Assembly (NCBI RefSeq): GCF_024347535.1
Contig: NZ_AP025497.1
Span: 868,001-932,000 of the forward strand
Source of the DNA: Vibrio kanaloae
GTDB lineage: Bacteria; Pseudomonadota; Gammaproteobacteria; Enterobacterales; Vibrionaceae
Direction of reading: 5' to 3'
Length of the DNA: 64,000 bases
Part shown: in pieces, positions 47,637-57,370 of the stretch
How positions within the stretch are numbered: position 1 is the first letter of the stretch
Layout of the letters: each line of letters starts with the position of its first letter
Program-made: the position numbers and the translations under genes
Notes under the pieces: model-generated
The model's database searches: none
Told to the model about the DNA's origin: nothing
Seen by the model: the letters and a program-made list of their open reading frames with translations, nothing else

Positions 47637-48254
47637 ATGCTAGAAGTCTCAAATTTAACTGCTATTCGTGACGACAGGGTTCTGTTTGAATCGTTGTCTT
47701 TTCAATTGAAACCAGGTGAACTGGTTCAAGTTGAAGGTCGTAACGGTACCGGGAAAACGACGCTCCTTAGGATTATTACTGGCTTAGGTGATCGTGATGA
47801 AGGCACCATCTCTTGGGATGGTGAATCTATCGAAACGAGTCGAGATGCTTACCACCAGAATTTGCTTTTTCTTGGACACCAAACTGGCGTGAAGCGTGAG
47901 CTTAGTGCCTATGAGAACCTTAGTTTTTATCAAACGATTCACAGCGGTGGAACGAATAAGGAAGAGCTTTACCATGCGCTGACTCAAGTTGGCCTTGCTG
48001 GTAGAGAAGATGTCCCAGCAGGGCAACTGTCGGCTGGTCAACAGCGCCGCGTTGCATTGGCTCGTCTTTGGCTGAGTAAGCAAATGCTGTGGATTCTCGA
48101 TGAGCCTCTAACTGCTATTGATAAGCAGGGCGTAAAAGTTCTGGAGTCTCTATTTTCTCAGCATGCAGACAACGGTGGCATTGTGCTGTTAACCACACAC
48201 CAAGATATGTTTGCTGATAGCCCGAAACTAAGAAAAATAAAATTGGGTGAATAA
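47637..48254 (+). CDS. ccmA: Heme exporter ATPase CcmA
   Basis: ABC-type ATPase that, with CcmB, drives release of holo-CcmE in cytochrome c maturation. I start at 47637 ([17 protein letters not shown]); the frame extends to 47592 but overlaps the promoter. 205 residues. Walker [11 protein letters not shown] (about 36-45), signature [17 protein letters not shown] and Walker [11 protein letters not shown] are present. It leads the ccmABCDEFGHI operon and nearly abuts ccmB. Confidence 0.95.
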   Translation: MLEVSNLTAIRDDRVLFESLSFQLKPGELVQVEGRNGTGKTTLLRIITGLGDRDEGTISWDGESIETSRDAYHQNLLFLGHQTGVKRELSAYENLSFYQTIHSGGTNKEELYHALTQVGLAGREDVPAGQLSAGQQRRVALARLWLSKQMLWILDEPLTAIDKQGVKVLESLFSQHADNGGIVLLTTHQDMFADSPKLRKIKLGE

Positions 48255-48255
48255 T

Positions 48256-48924
48256 ATGATCTCTTCAATGACCACGATTATCCGACGTGAGCTGCTTATC
48301 GCATTCCGACGTCAAGCGGATATCTTCAACCCTCTGTGGTTCTTCATCATTGTTATAACTCTTTTCCCTTTGAGTATTGGTCCTGAGCCAAACCTACTTG
48401 CACGTATCGCGGCGGGGATTGTTTGGGTAGCTGCTTTACTCTCTGCATTGCTCTCTTTAGAGCGCCTTTTTCGGGATGATTTTCAAGATGGCGCCCTTGA
48501 GCAGATGATGCTGATGCCCATCCCGTTGCAGTTGGTAGTATTGTCCAAGGTCATAGCACACTGGTTATTGACCGGGTTACCATTAATTTTGATCAGTCCG
48601 TTATTGGCAGTGCTGCTGTCTTTGGATTTCGATACTTGGTTGTCGGTTGTTTTAACGTTATTGGTTGGTACTCCTGTATTGAGTTTTATTGGTGCTATTG
48701 GGGTCGCTTTAACAGTAGGGCTTCAAAAGGGGGGCGTACTTTTAAGTTTGCTTATTTTGCCGTTGTATATCCCAATTCTAATCTTTGCTACATCAGCGAT
48801 TGATGCGGCAGCGCTGGGCATTGCGTATAACGGACAATTAGCAGTACTAGGGGCAATGCTAATGGGGGCAATGACGCTTACTCCTTTTGCTATTAGTGCC
48901 GCACTGAGAGTAAGTGTTAACTAA
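48256..48924 (+). CDS. ccmB: Heme exporter membrane protein CcmB
   Basis: Permease subunit of the CcmAB complex. ATG at 48256 follows the ccmA stop by 1 bp, with GGGTGA upstream; a GTG three codons earlier is an alternative. 222 residues with six predicted membrane helices. The N terminus MTTIIRRELLIAFRRQADIFNPLWFFI is typical. A 147-bp gap with no clear terminator precedes ccmC. Confidence 0.95.
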   Translation: MISSMTTIIRRELLIAFRRQADIFNPLWFFIIVITLFPLSIGPEPNLLARIAAGIVWVAALLSALLSLERLFRDDFQDGALEQMMLMPIPLQLVVLSKVIAHWLLTGLPLILISPLLAVLLSLDFDTWLSVVLTLLVGTPVLSFIGAIGVALTVGLQKGGVLLSLLILPLYIPILIFATSAIDAAALGIAYNGQLAVLGAMLMGAMTLTPFAISAALRVSVN

Positions 48925-49071
48925 AGACCACTACCACTTTGTATATTCAAGGTGAACGATTTCAAAATTTCAAACTCAAAGAGTGACTGGAAGAAGCTCC
49001 AAACCAAATAAATTATAATAATTATAGCTGTGATAGCTGTAAGCAATATGAAGTAAGAGTGAGATTACAAC

Positions 49072-49812
49072 ATGTGGAAATGGCTCCATCCCTATGCCAA
49101 AGCAGAAACCTCATATCAGCTTGCTGGTAAACTTCTGCCATGGTTCTCTATCCTAGCGTTATTGTGTCTATCCGCCGGTACGGTATGGGGGCTAGCATTT
49201 GCGCCTTCCGACTACCAACAAGGTGATAGCTTCCGAATTATTTATATCCATGTTCCGTCAGCAATTTGGTCTATGGGCGCTTATATGTCTATGGCAATTG
49301 CGGCCTTTATTGGCTTGGTATGGCAAGTAAGGTTATCTGACATGGCGGCGTTGGCAATGGCACCTATTGGTGCTGTGTTTACTTTTATCGCTCTTTTGAC
49401 GGGTGCGGTTTGGGGGAAACCAATGTGGGGTGCTTGGTGGGTTTGGGACGCACGTTTAACCTCGGAGCTTATTTTACTGTTCCTATATTTAGGTGTGATT
49501 GCATTGCACCACGCTTTTGATGATCAGAAAACAGCGGCAAAAGCGGCGGGTATTCTGGCTATCGTAGGTGTGGTTAACCTACCGATTATTCACTTCTCTG
49601 TTGAGTGGTGGAATACACTTCACCAAGGTGCCACGATCACTAAGTTCGACAAACCTTCTATTTCAAGTGACATGCTATGGCCGCTTCTTCTTAACACTTT
49701 CGGCTTCGCCTTTTTCTTTGGTGCTGTGACCATGATTCGTTTCCGAAACGAAATAATCAGCAAAGAAAGTCACCGTCCATGGGTTCGCAAGCTTGCGGCC
49801 GAAAAAGCGTAG
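49072..49812 (+). CDS. ccmC: Heme handling protein CcmC
   Basis: Delivers heme to CcmE. 246 residues with six membrane helices. The tryptophan-rich WGKPMWGAWWVWDARLTSELIL loop binds heme, flanked by conserved histidines (IHVPSAIWSMG and LPIIHFSVEWWNTLHQG). The family length is normal. The 48925-49071 gap upstream shows a repeated TAGCTGT, but no promoter I trust. Confidence 0.96.
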   Translation: MWKWLHPYAKAETSYQLAGKLLPWFSILALLCLSAGTVWGLAFAPSDYQQGDSFRIIYIHVPSAIWSMGAYMSMAIAAFIGLVWQVRLSDMAALAMAPIGAVFTFIALLTGAVWGKPMWGAWWVWDARLTSELILLFLYLGVIALHHAFDDQKTAAKAAGILAIVGVVNLPIIHFSVEWWNTLHQGATITKFDKPSISSDMLWPLLLNTFGFAFFFGAVTMIRFRNEIISKESHRPWVRKLAAEKA

Positions 49813-49826
49813 TAGGGTAGGTAATT

Positions 49827-50033
49827 ATGTATTTTGAATCTTTGAGTGATTTCCTTGCCATGGGGGGCTACGCCTCATATGTATGGAGTGCATTTGGAAT
49901 CACATTCCTCGCGATGACCATTTTACTCGTAACAAGTATTCGTCGTGGTAAGCAATTACTAAATGAAGTACAAGCTAAGATTGATCGTCAAGCTCGTATC
50001 GATGCAGCAAAAAATATGGAGAACACTCTATGA
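49827..50033 (+). CDS. ccmD: CcmD
   Basis: Small membrane protein stabilising the CcmC-CcmE interaction. 68 residues with a single helix ([21 protein letters not shown]). The N-terminal [16 protein letters not shown] is the CcmD signature. It lies 14 bp after ccmC and overlaps ccmE by 4 bp (ATGA). Confidence 0.93.
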   Translation: MYFESLSDFLAMGGYASYVWSAFGITFLAMTILLVTSIRRGKQLLNEVQAKIDRQARIDAAKNMENTL

Positions 50034-50512
50034 ACCCTAGACGCAAAAAGAGACTGGGCATTGTTTTAGCGATCTTTTTTGGTATCAGTGCGACTGTTGG
50101 ATTGATGGTTTACGCACTCAACCAGAACATGGATCTGTTCTACACACCAACTGAGCTGGTCAACGGCAAAGACGGCAAAAAACCTGAAGTTGGTCAACGC
50201 CTACGTATTGGAGGCATGGTCGTAGTCGGCTCTGTAAGCCGTGATAATGAATCATTACGTGTAAGCTTCGATTTAGCTGATGTAGGCCCTAAAGTAACAA
50301 TTATATACGATGGTATCCTCCCTGATCTTTTTAGAGAAGGTCAAGGGATTGTTGCTCAGGGTGTTCTAAAAGATGCTACGACTATTGAAGCGTTCGAGGT
50401 GTTGGCAAAGCACGATGAAGAGTATATGCCTTCAGAGGTTGCCGAAGCCATGAAGAAAACCCATGAGCCTTTGCAATACACAACTGAACAAAAAGAAGGA
50501 AGTGTTCAATGA
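50030..50512 (+). CDS. ccmE: Heme chaperone CcmE
   Basis: Periplasmic, membrane-anchored heme chaperone that covalently carries heme to CcmF. 160 residues: an N-terminal anchor helix (about 9-29) and an OB-fold. The heme-binding motif [10 protein letters not shown] has His128 as the covalent ligand. Overlaps ccmD and ccmF by 4 bp each. Confidence 0.96.
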   Translation: MNPRRKKRLGIVLAIFFGISATVGLMVYALNQNMDLFYTPTELVNGKDGKKPEVGQRLRIGGMVVVGSVSRDNESLRVSFDLADVGPKVTIIYDGILPDLFREGQGIVAQGVLKDATTIEAFEVLAKHDEEYMPSEVAEAMKKTHEPLQYTTEQKEGSVQ

Positions 50513-52479
50513 TAGCCGAAATCGGCCATTTTGCCATGATCCTGTCTTTGGGGCTGGCATTGCTATTGAGTGTGCTCCCATTGTACGGAGCCTCTCGAAA
50601 TAACACGTTATTGATGAATAGTGCACGACCGTTGTCGTGGGGCATGTTCGGATTCCTAGCTATTTCATTCGTTATTTTGTGCTACGCGTTCTACACCAAT
50701 GATTTTACGATTCAATACGTCGCAAGTAACTCGAACAGCCAGCTGCCTTGGTACTACCGAATTACGGCGGTTTGGGGCGCTCACGAAGGTTCATTACTGC
50801 TTTGGGTTCTTATCCAAGCGGGCTGGACAGTTGCAGTAGCGACGTTTAGCCGTGGTATGCCTCAAGAGTCTGTGGCTCGCGTACTGGCTATCATGGGTTT
50901 GATTACTGTCGGCTTCTTGCTGTTCATTATCGTAACGTCTAACCCTTTCCTACGTACATTACCTTTCTTCCCTGTAGATGGCCGTGACTTGAACCCACTA
51001 CTGCAAGACCCGGGTTTGATTATTCACCCGCCAATGCTTTACATGGGTTATGTAGGTTTCTCTGTTGCGTTCTCTTTCGCAATCGCTTCTCTAATGAGTG
51101 GTCGTCTTGATACGGCATGGGCTCGTTGGTCGCGTCCTTGGACAATCGCAGCTTGGTTATTCCTAACGGTAGGTATCGCACTAGGTTCATGGTGGGCTTA
51201 CTACGAACTTGGCTGGGGTGGCTGGTGGTTCTGGGATCCAGTAGAAAACGCTTCATTCATGCCTTGGTTGGCTGGGACTGCTCTAATGCACTCACTAGCG
51301 GTAACCGAAAAGCGTGGCACATTCAAAGCTTGGACAGTATTGCTGGCTATCTCTGCATTCTCACTAAGCTTACTAGGTACATTCTTAGTTCGTTCGGGCA
51401 TCTTGGTATCGGTTCACGCATTCGCGTCGGATCCTGCTCGTGGTATGTTTATTCTAGGTTTCCTAGTCTTTGTTATCGGTGGTTCACTGCTGTTATTCGC
51501 GGTTAAAGGCGCATCGGTTCGTGTTCGCGGCAACTTCGATCTGGTTTCTCGTGAAAACGCACTGCTTGGTAACAACATCTTATTGATTGCAGCGCTTGTG
51601 GTTGTGCTAGTCGGTACGCTACTGCCATTAGTTCACAAACAGTTAGGCTTGGGCTCGGTATCTATCGGTGCACCATTCTTTGATATGTTGTTCTTCTGGT
51701 TAATGATCCCGTTCTCGTTCTTGCTTGGTATCGGTCCTCTGATCCGCTGGAAACGCGACAATCTATCCAAGCTTGTTAAACCAATGCTGATTTCAGGTGC
51801 ATTCTCACTAGGTTTGAGTGTACTAATGGTTACTCTATTGGCTGACCGCTTCAGTGGTACTGCGTTTGCTGGTTGGGTCATGGCGTTCTGGATCATCTTC
51901 ATGCATGGTTTTGAGCTGCATGAGCGTGCGACTCACCGTCATACGTTTATGAAAGGTTTGACTAAGCTACCTCGTAGCCACTGGGCGATGATGTGTGGTC
52001 ACATCGGTTTAGCCGTGACAGTGATTGGTATCGCGATGGTGCAAAACTACAGTATCGAACGCGATGTACGCTTAGCACCCGGCGAAAGCTATCAACTTGA
52101 AGAGTATAGCTTCCTGTTTACCGGCGTTCGTGACAAAGATGGTCCTAACTACGATGGTTACATTGCTGACTTTGAAATCACTAAAGAAGGCAAATACATC
52201 AACACGCTTCATGCGGAAAAACGTTTCTACACCACAGCTAAATCTATGATGACAGAAGCTGCGATCGACCGTGGTGTAACACGCGACCTATACATCGCAA
52301 TGGGTGAGCGTTTGGACGACAATAAATCTTGGGCTGTTCGTATCTACTACAAACCGTTTGTACGTTGGATCTGGGCGGGTTCTTTGATCATGTCTCTTGG
52401 TGGTGTTATCGCTATCAGTGACCGTCGTTACCGTTTTCGTAAGCCAGTGAAAAAGTCGGCTAAAGAGCAGGAGGCTTAG
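50509..52479 (+). CDS. ccmF: Cytochrome c heme lyase subunit CcmF
   Basis: Large polytopic protein that attaches heme to apocytochrome c. 656 residues. The WWD domain is [27 protein letters not shown] (about 229-255), with conserved [12 protein letters not shown] earlier. The family length is normal. It overlaps ccmE by 4 bp and lies 5 bp before ccmG. Confidence 0.97.
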   Translation: MIAEIGHFAMILSLGLALLLSVLPLYGASRNNTLLMNSARPLSWGMFGFLAISFVILCYAFYTNDFTIQYVASNSNSQLPWYYRITAVWGAHEGSLLLWVLIQAGWTVAVATFSRGMPQESVARVLAIMGLITVGFLLFIIVTSNPFLRTLPFFPVDGRDLNPLLQDPGLIIHPPMLYMGYVGFSVAFSFAIASLMSGRLDTAWARWSRPWTIAAWLFLTVGIALGSWWAYYELGWGGWWFWDPVENASFMPWLAGTALMHSLAVTEKRGTFKAWTVLLAISAFSLSLLGTFLVRSGILVSVHAFASDPARGMFILGFLVFVIGGSLLLFAVKGASVRVRGNFDLVSRENALLGNNILLIAALVVVLVGTLLPLVHKQLGLGSVSIGAPFFDMLFFWLMIPFSFLLGIGPLIRWKRDNLSKLVKPMLISGAFSLGLSVLMVTLLADRFSGTAFAGWVMAFWIIFMHGFELHERATHRHTFMKGLTKLPRSHWAMMCGHIGLAVTVIGIAMVQNYSIERDVRLAPGESYQLEEYSFLFTGVRDKDGPNYDGYIADFEITKEGKYINTLHAEKRFYTTAKSMMTEAAIDRGVTRDLYIAMGERLDDNKSWAVRIYYKPFVRWIWAGSLIMSLGGVIAISDRRYRFRKPVKKSAKEQEA

Positions 52480-52484
52480 TTCGA

Positions 52485-53036
52485 ATGAACAAGAAGATTT
52501 TATTCATTCCATTGATTGCGTTCATGGTGCTAGCTGGAGTCTTTGCAACGCAATTGATGCGCAACCAGTCGGGCGATGATCCGACTAAACTGGAATCCGT
52601 ATTGATTGGCAAAACGGTTCCTGAGTTTCGTCTAGAAGACTTAGAGCAACCGGGCAAGCTTCACGACCAAGTGATCTTTAAGGGCGAGCCATTACTTCTT
52701 AACGTGTGGGCAACGTGGTGTCCTACCTGTTATGCAGAGCACTCTTACCTGAACAAGCTTGCGGATCAAGGCGTTAAGATCATTGGTCTTAACTACAAAG
52801 ATGACCGTAACAAGGCTGTCGGTTGGTTAAACGAGCTGGGTAACCCGTACTTGATCAGTCTATTTGATGGTAACGGTATGCTAGGTCTAGACCTAGGTGT
52901 GTATGGTGCGCCTGAGACCTTCTTGATTGATGCTAACGGCGTCGTTCGTTACCGCCATGTTGGTGATGTGAATCCAACTAACTGGGCGTCGACGCTTGAG
53001 CCGATGTATCAAGATTTGTTGGAGGAAGCGAAATGA
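52485..53036 (+). CDS. ccmG: Periplasmic thioredoxin CcmG (DsbE)
   Basis: Reduces apocytochrome c thiols before heme ligation. 183 residues: an N-terminal membrane anchor (ILFIPLIAFMVLAGVFA), then a thioredoxin fold with active site WATWCPTC (CPTC). A GVYGAPETFLID segment carries the cis-proline. Overlaps ccmH by 4 bp. Confidence 0.96.
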   Translation: MNKKILFIPLIAFMVLAGVFATQLMRNQSGDDPTKLESVLIGKTVPEFRLEDLEQPGKLHDQVIFKGEPLLLNVWATWCPTCYAEHSYLNKLADQGVKIIGLNYKDDRNKAVGWLNELGNPYLISLFDGNGMLGLDLGVYGAPETFLIDANGVVRYRHVGDVNPTNWASTLEPMYQDLLEEAK

Positions 53037-53524
53037 TTAAAAAGACATTGATTACTCTATTCGCGACGTTTGCAATTTCGGCAACGGCTTTTGCGGCACC
53101 TATCGAATTTCATGAGTTTGATAATGTAGACCAAGAGCAGCAATTCAAAGAGTTGAGTAACACGCTACGTTGTCCTAAATGTCAGAACAACACCATTGGT
53201 GATTCGAATGCTGAGTTAGCGGTCGATTTACGCCAAAAAGTGTACGAGATGACAAAAGACGGTAAGTCGAAGCAAGACATCATTGATTACATGATTGCTC
53301 GCTATGGTAACTTTGTTACTTACAATCCACCTCTGACACTAGCAACTTCAATCCTTTGGGTTGGTCCGTTTGCAGTGGTTGTTGTTGGATTTGGTTTGAT
53401 CATTTTACGCAGCAGAAAGTCAAAATCGAAAGCGGCAGTAGAGTCAGATAAAGACTGGGATGCAGACAAAGAAGCACGTTTAAAAGCGTTACTCGACGAA
53501 GAGAACGACGGAGATAAACAGTAA
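53033..53524 (+). CDS. ccmH: Cytochrome c maturation protein CcmH
   Basis: Thiol-disulfide component of the heme lyase complex. 163 residues: a cleavable signal peptide (to AFA, about residue 21), the LRCPKCQNN active-site motif (about 49-57), and one C-terminal membrane helix. This is the short CcmH, with the TPR part encoded separately as ccmI. Stop and ccmI start overlap by one base. Confidence 0.95.
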   Translation: MIKKTLITLFATFAISATAFAAPIEFHEFDNVDQEQQFKELSNTLRCPKCQNNTIGDSNAELAVDLRQKVYEMTKDGKSKQDIIDYMIARYGNFVTYNPPLTLATSILWVGPFAVVVVGFGLIILRSRKSKSKAAVESDKDWDADKEARLKALLDEENDGDKQ

Positions 53525-54744
53525 TGACTCTATTTTGGATTTCTACCATTATCCTTTCGCTAGCGGCAATTCTCTTAATTGTTCTACCCTTCATTAACAA
53601 GAAGGCGAACAACGACGAAATGCTTCGCGACGAGTTGAACAAAGCATTCTATAAAGACCGCCTCGTTGAGTTAGAGGTAGAAGCAGAAGAAGGCCTTGTT
53701 GATAACCAGCAGGAATTGATCGCTGATTTGAAACAGTCTCTGCTTGATGATGTTCCTGCACAAGAAGAGATGAAGAAGACTCAAATCTCTACGCTTGGCG
53801 TTGTTGTACCGTCGATAATTCTGGTTGTAGTTGTGACGTATGGTATGTACTTTAAGTTTGGTGCGCTAGACAAAGTTCAACACTGGCAAGAAGTGAGTTC
53901 GAACCTTCCTGAGTTGTCTAAAAAGTTGATGTCATCAGAAGGTGGCGCGTTAACGGATGATGAACTCGAAGATTTGACGCTAGCGCTTCGTACTCGTCTT
54001 CACTATCAACCTAAAGACTCAACGGGTTGGTTGCTTCTTGGTCGTATTGCACTGGCTAACCGCGATGCTGAAACAGCAAAAGATTCTATGGAACGAGCGT
54101 ATAAGCTTGAGCCTAAGAATGAAGATGTTCAGTTAGGTTTCGCACAAGCACTGATGCTTTCGCCTGATGAAGCCGATCAGAACCAAGCTCGCTTGATTTT
54201 GAGCCGTTTGATTCAAAACGATTACGTTGATCTTCGTGTGTTCTCATTGCTAGCGTTCGATGCATTTGAGCGTCAAGATTACCCAGGTGCTGTGAAGTAC
54301 TGGAGTATCATGCAGCAGATGATTGGTCCTCAAGACAGTCGCTACGAAATGTTGTCACGCAGTATTGAAAGTGCTCAGAAGAAAATGGGCAATGCCATGG
54401 GCGTTGACCAAGGTAAGAGTGTAGCGGTAACGCTTGAGATATCTGGTGAAGTGAATGCTGATCCTAATTCAGTGTTGGTAGTATCAATACACAGAGCGGA
54501 TGGCTCGCCAATGCCGGTTGCTGCGGCTCGTTACCCACTGGGGACTTTCCCTCGTACTGTTGTGCTTGATGATGGTAACAGCATGTTGGAAGGCCAAAAA
54601 TTGTCTAGCCTTGAAACTCTGATGGTTAGAGCTAGGCTTGATACCGATGGTAATGTTTCAACTCGCGATGGTGATTGGTACGGTGAGAGTGAAGTGGTTG
54701 AACTGGGTGCTCCAGTGACCATTGATATCAACAAACAATATTAA
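53524..54744 (+). CDS. ccmI: Cytochrome c maturation protein CcmI (TPR)
   Basis: Chaperone holding apocytochrome c for CcmFH. 406 residues with two N-terminal membrane helices (about 3-23 and 92-110) and a Leu-zipper-like loop. TPR repeats (GWLLLGRIALANRDAETAKDSMERAYKLEP) and a C-terminal periplasmic domain follow. Last gene of the ccm operon, followed by a terminator. Confidence 0.94.
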   Translation: MTLFWISTIILSLAAILLIVLPFINKKANNDEMLRDELNKAFYKDRLVELEVEAEEGLVDNQQELIADLKQSLLDDVPAQEEMKKTQISTLGVVVPSIILVVVVTYGMYFKFGALDKVQHWQEVSSNLPELSKKLMSSEGGALTDDELEDLTLALRTRLHYQPKDSTGWLLLGRIALANRDAETAKDSMERAYKLEPKNEDVQLGFAQALMLSPDEADQNQARLILSRLIQNDYVDLRVFSLLAFDAFERQDYPGAVKYWSIMQQMIGPQDSRYEMLSRSIESAQKKMGNAMGVDQGKSVAVTLEISGEVNADPNSVLVVSIHRADGSPMPVAAARYPLGTFPRTVVLDDGNSMLEGQKLSSLETLMVRARLDTDGNVSTRDGDWYGESEVVELGAPVTIDINKQY

Positions 54745-54813
54745 TCATCACTTTGCATAGGTGTTAGCTATTCCGATTTGTTGATAAACGGTATAGACTT
54801 ACGCAACAATTGA

Positions 54814-54836
54814 GGCCAGCGATTGCTGGCCTTTTT
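54814..54836 (+). terminator. Rho-independent terminator after ccmI
   Basis: GGCCAGC-GATT-GCTGGCC followed by five T. Confidence 0.93.
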
Positions 54837-54869
54837 ATTATTATATGAATTCCTTATGGAAAAGGTGAT

Positions 54870-55655
54870 ATGTCTAGCAGTGTTTTAAGACTCTCGAGTT
54901 TACTTTTTATCGCTAGCTTAACGGTGGGTTGTTCTAGCGCGCCAGATGAAAGCGCTTACGATAATAACCTTGAAACTTCTGAATACGTCGTAGAATCCCA
55001 CCCTAATGATCCTTTTGAAGGGTTCAACAGAGCGATGTGGGATCTCAACTACGAGTATCTAGACCCTTACTTGGTTCGTCCTGTTTCTCTTGCCTATGTT
55101 GATTATACTCCTGTGCCCATTCGCTCTGGTATTTCCAATTTTCTAGCCAACTTAGACGAACCATCAAGCATGGTGAACAACCTCATTATGGGCAATGGTG
55201 AAAAAGCACTCGACCATTTCAATCGTTTTTGGATTAACTCAACGATTGGTTTGTTAGGCTTGATCGATATTGCCAGCGAAGCAGGGATCACTAAGTTTGA
55301 TGACAAATCATTTTCTGATGCGATTGGTCATCATGGAGTAGGAAATGGCCCTTATTTTATGGTGCCAGGTTACGGCCCATTGACGACTCGTGAAGTAACG
55401 GACACCGTCGATGGTTTGTATGTGCCTCTCTCTTTCTTGAACTTCTGGGCGAGCTTGGGCAAGTGGGCATTTGAAGGTATGGAGACTCGGGCTCAATTAG
55501 TTTCTCAAGAAGCCCAATTGGATGACTCTCCGGATCCATACGCATTAACACGTGACGTCTACATTCAACGCCGTGACTTCAAAGCCGAAATCGAACCGGA
55601 AGAAGTCGATCTTGAAGAAGAAGACTTCATCGATGGTTATCTAGAAGATTACTAG
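54870..55655 (+). CDS. mlaA: Outer-membrane lipoprotein MlaA (VacJ)
   Basis: Removes mislocalised phospholipid from the outer leaflet of the outer membrane, passing it to the Mla pathway. 261 residues. A lipoprotein signal ends in TVGC (Cys21). The family signature DPFEGFNRAMWDLNYEYLDPYLVRPVSLAY is followed by GVGNGPYFMVPGYGPLTTRE. The C-terminal tail is very acidic. It has its own position after the ccm terminator; the other mla genes are not in this window. Confidence 0.95.
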   Translation: MSSSVLRLSSLLFIASLTVGCSSAPDESAYDNNLETSEYVVESHPNDPFEGFNRAMWDLNYEYLDPYLVRPVSLAYVDYTPVPIRSGISNFLANLDEPSSMVNNLIMGNGEKALDHFNRFWINSTIGLLGLIDIASEAGITKFDDKSFSDAIGHHGVGNGPYFMVPGYGPLTTREVTDTVDGLYVPLSFLNFWASLGKWAFEGMETRAQLVSQEAQLDDSPDPYALTRDVYIQRRDFKAEIEPEEVDLEEEDFIDGYLEDY

Positions 55656-55682
55656 AAACATGATTTAGAAAATCGATAAAAG

Positions 55683-55718
55683 AAAGGCTCGATGTTGAGA
55701 ACAACATCGAGCCTTTTT
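55683..55718. terminator. Bidirectional terminator between mlaA and fadL
   Basis: Arms GGCTCGATGTT and AACATCGAGCC (11 bp, 6-nt loop) are flanked by A-rich and T-rich sides. The element can therefore end mlaA on the + strand and the fadL gene on the - strand. Confidence 0.92.
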
Positions 55719-55750
55719 AATGCTTATGACTTTAGATTAAGTCAAACAGA

Positions 55751-57073
55751 TTAGAAGCGGTAGTTGGCTTGGATACCCACTAGCCAAACATTACCAGTTG
55801 TTGTACCAACAAATTGACCACCAACGGCTTCAGCAGTATCGTCAGATGCATAGCCACGTGATTCCGTGATTGGAGCATCCTTAGCAATAATGTATGTAAA
55901 GCCAGCATCAAATGACAATTGCTCAGACCATTGGTAACCAGCACCAACACTTAACCAAGTGCGGTCTGTTTCTGGGATAGTAATAGTACGGTTTTTGTCA
56001 CTTACTGCTGAGGTATCGTAAGCAATACCGGTACGTAGCGCTAGCTTAGGATCAATTTGGTAAGTTGCACCTAAAGCAAAGCGGTAGTTATCCTCCCAAT
56101 TTTCGACTTTAACTGTATGGCTGCCAGATGTGCCTAGCTCTGCTTGCAGTTTCTCGAATGAACTCCAATCCGTCCAGTTGAAACTAGCGTGAAGTGCTAA
56201 GGTTTTAGTCAGTTGATGGAAACTTGCGAGTTCTGCTGTTGCAGGAAGTGCTAACATCATATGGCCGTTGGCACGTTGACCTTGTGCCATCTTAAAGCCT
56301 ATCCCCTCAGCGTGACCTTCCAATTTCAGTTCAACCTCAGATTTGTAGGCAAAACCTATACGGTGGTCTTCGTTGATCTGCCACGCTGTACCTACTTGCC
56401 AACCCCAAGCCGTGTCATCACCTTCCATATATTTTAGTGTTGTACCTGCAGGAACGGAGATTGGCATTTTATTTGAGTCTAGTGCGACTGCGTTTTTTGC
56501 TGGTGCAGTCGCACCGAAGCTACCTTCACCCATAACGTAACGAATGCCACCACCAATGCTAACTTGCTCAACAAGTTGATAAGCAAAGTTTAGGTTAGCT
56601 TCTTTAGTGATTACGCTTGCTTCGTTGCCGAAGTGAGAGGCGTTAAAGTCATCACCTAAATTAGTTTCCATGCCATAGTTCGTGCCAAATGCAAGACCAA
56701 TAGCAAACTTTTCGTTGTAACGGTGAGAAATGTAAAGGTTAGGGATAATGGCATCATCTGCGAAATCGTTTGAAGATGCTTGGCTTGTACCTATCGCAGG
56801 GTGAGCGTGGTTTACTTCACCTTTAACATCAATGTTAGGGTTAACGTAGATAGCACCAACAGAAACTTGTGTACCTTCTAGGTAAGTCAACATTGCAGGG
56901 TTGCGCCATTGTGCGTCCGCACCGTCTGCGATTGCAGCTTCCCCCGCGTATGCACGGCCAAGGCCTGTAGCTGAGTATTCTGCTAATTGAAAACCTGCCG
57001 CTTGAGTCACGGTAGAAGTCGAAAGTAGTCCAACTGCCACTGCAGCAGATAGAAGAGTCTTATTCATTTTCAT
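55751..57073 (-). CDS. fadL: FadL-type long-chain fatty acid porin 1
   Basis: Outer-membrane beta-barrel for fatty acid uptake. I start at 57073 (MKMNKTLLSAAVAVG), which places a Sec signal peptide at the N terminus (cleavage at TQA-AGFQL). The frame runs 12 codons further to 57109, without a ribosome site. 440 residues. The mature AGFQLAEYSATGLGRAYAGEAAIADGADAQWRNPA is the FadL hatch signature and the protein ends in Phe, as outer-membrane barrels do. It is paralogous to the next gene. No FadR site was seen upstream. Confidence 0.9.
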   Translation of the reverse strand: MKMNKTLLSAAVAVGLLSTSTVTQAAGFQLAEYSATGLGRAYAGEAAIADGADAQWRNPAMLTYLEGTQVSVGAIYVNPNIDVKGEVNHAHPAIGTSQASSNDFADDAIIPNLYISHRYNEKFAIGLAFGTNYGMETNLGDDFNASHFGNEASVITKEANLNFAYQLVEQVSIGGGIRYVMGEGSFGATAPAKNAVALDSNKMPISVPAGTTLKYMEGDDTAWGWQVGTAWQINEDHRIGFAYKSEVELKLEGHAEGIGFKMAQGQRANGHMMLALPATAELASFHQLTKTLALHASFNWTDWSSFEKLQAELGTSGSHTVKVENWEDNYRFALGATYQIDPKLALRTGIAYDTSAVSDKNRTITIPETDRTWLSVGAGYQWSEQLSFDAGFTYIIAKDAPITESRGYASDDTAEAVGGQFVGTTTGNVWLVGIQANYRF

Positions 57074-57242
57074 TGTGATGTTCGCTGAATCATAAGTATT
57101 TAGTGACATGATTCTACGTTTAGAGTTATTACTTTAAAAACGAAATTCGAATAAAACAGTGTTTTAGGGATTTAATTGTCAAATGTGCCGAATTATTAGG
57201 TAAATAGCCTGAATGTTTCGGCTGTGTTGCGAAATTTGAGCG

Positions 57243-57284
57243 TACAGGTGTAGGCATATTTTGCCTCTGCAGCCTACACCTGTA
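57243..57284. repeat. Long inverted repeat between the two fadL genes
   Basis: TACAGGTGTAGGC (57243-57255) is perfectly complementary to 57272-57284, with 16 nt between the arms. Inside, AGGCA (57252-57256) can instead pair with TGCCT (57262-57266). No T-run on either strand, so it is not a normal terminator. The rest of the 57074-57317 gap is AT-rich and holds the presumed promoter of fadL 1, which I cannot place. Confidence 0.8.
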
Positions 57285-57317
57285 AGCCTAAATCGATGCC
57301 AGTCAGTGGTTTAAGTA

Positions 57318-57347
57318 ACAAAAAAGGGTCGCGTGATGCGACCCTTT
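57318..57347 (-). terminator. Rho-independent terminator of fadL 2
   Basis: Read on the minus strand: AAAGGGTCGC, a 5-nt loop, GCGACCCTTT, then more T. It ends the upstream fadL transcript. Confidence 0.9.
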
Positions 57348-57370
57348 GGATATTTATAACCTAGCTTATA

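Noticed and set aside
57243..57284. Hairpin considered as an integron attC site
   Set aside because: No GTTRRRY or RYYYAAC core sites and no cassette structure nearby.
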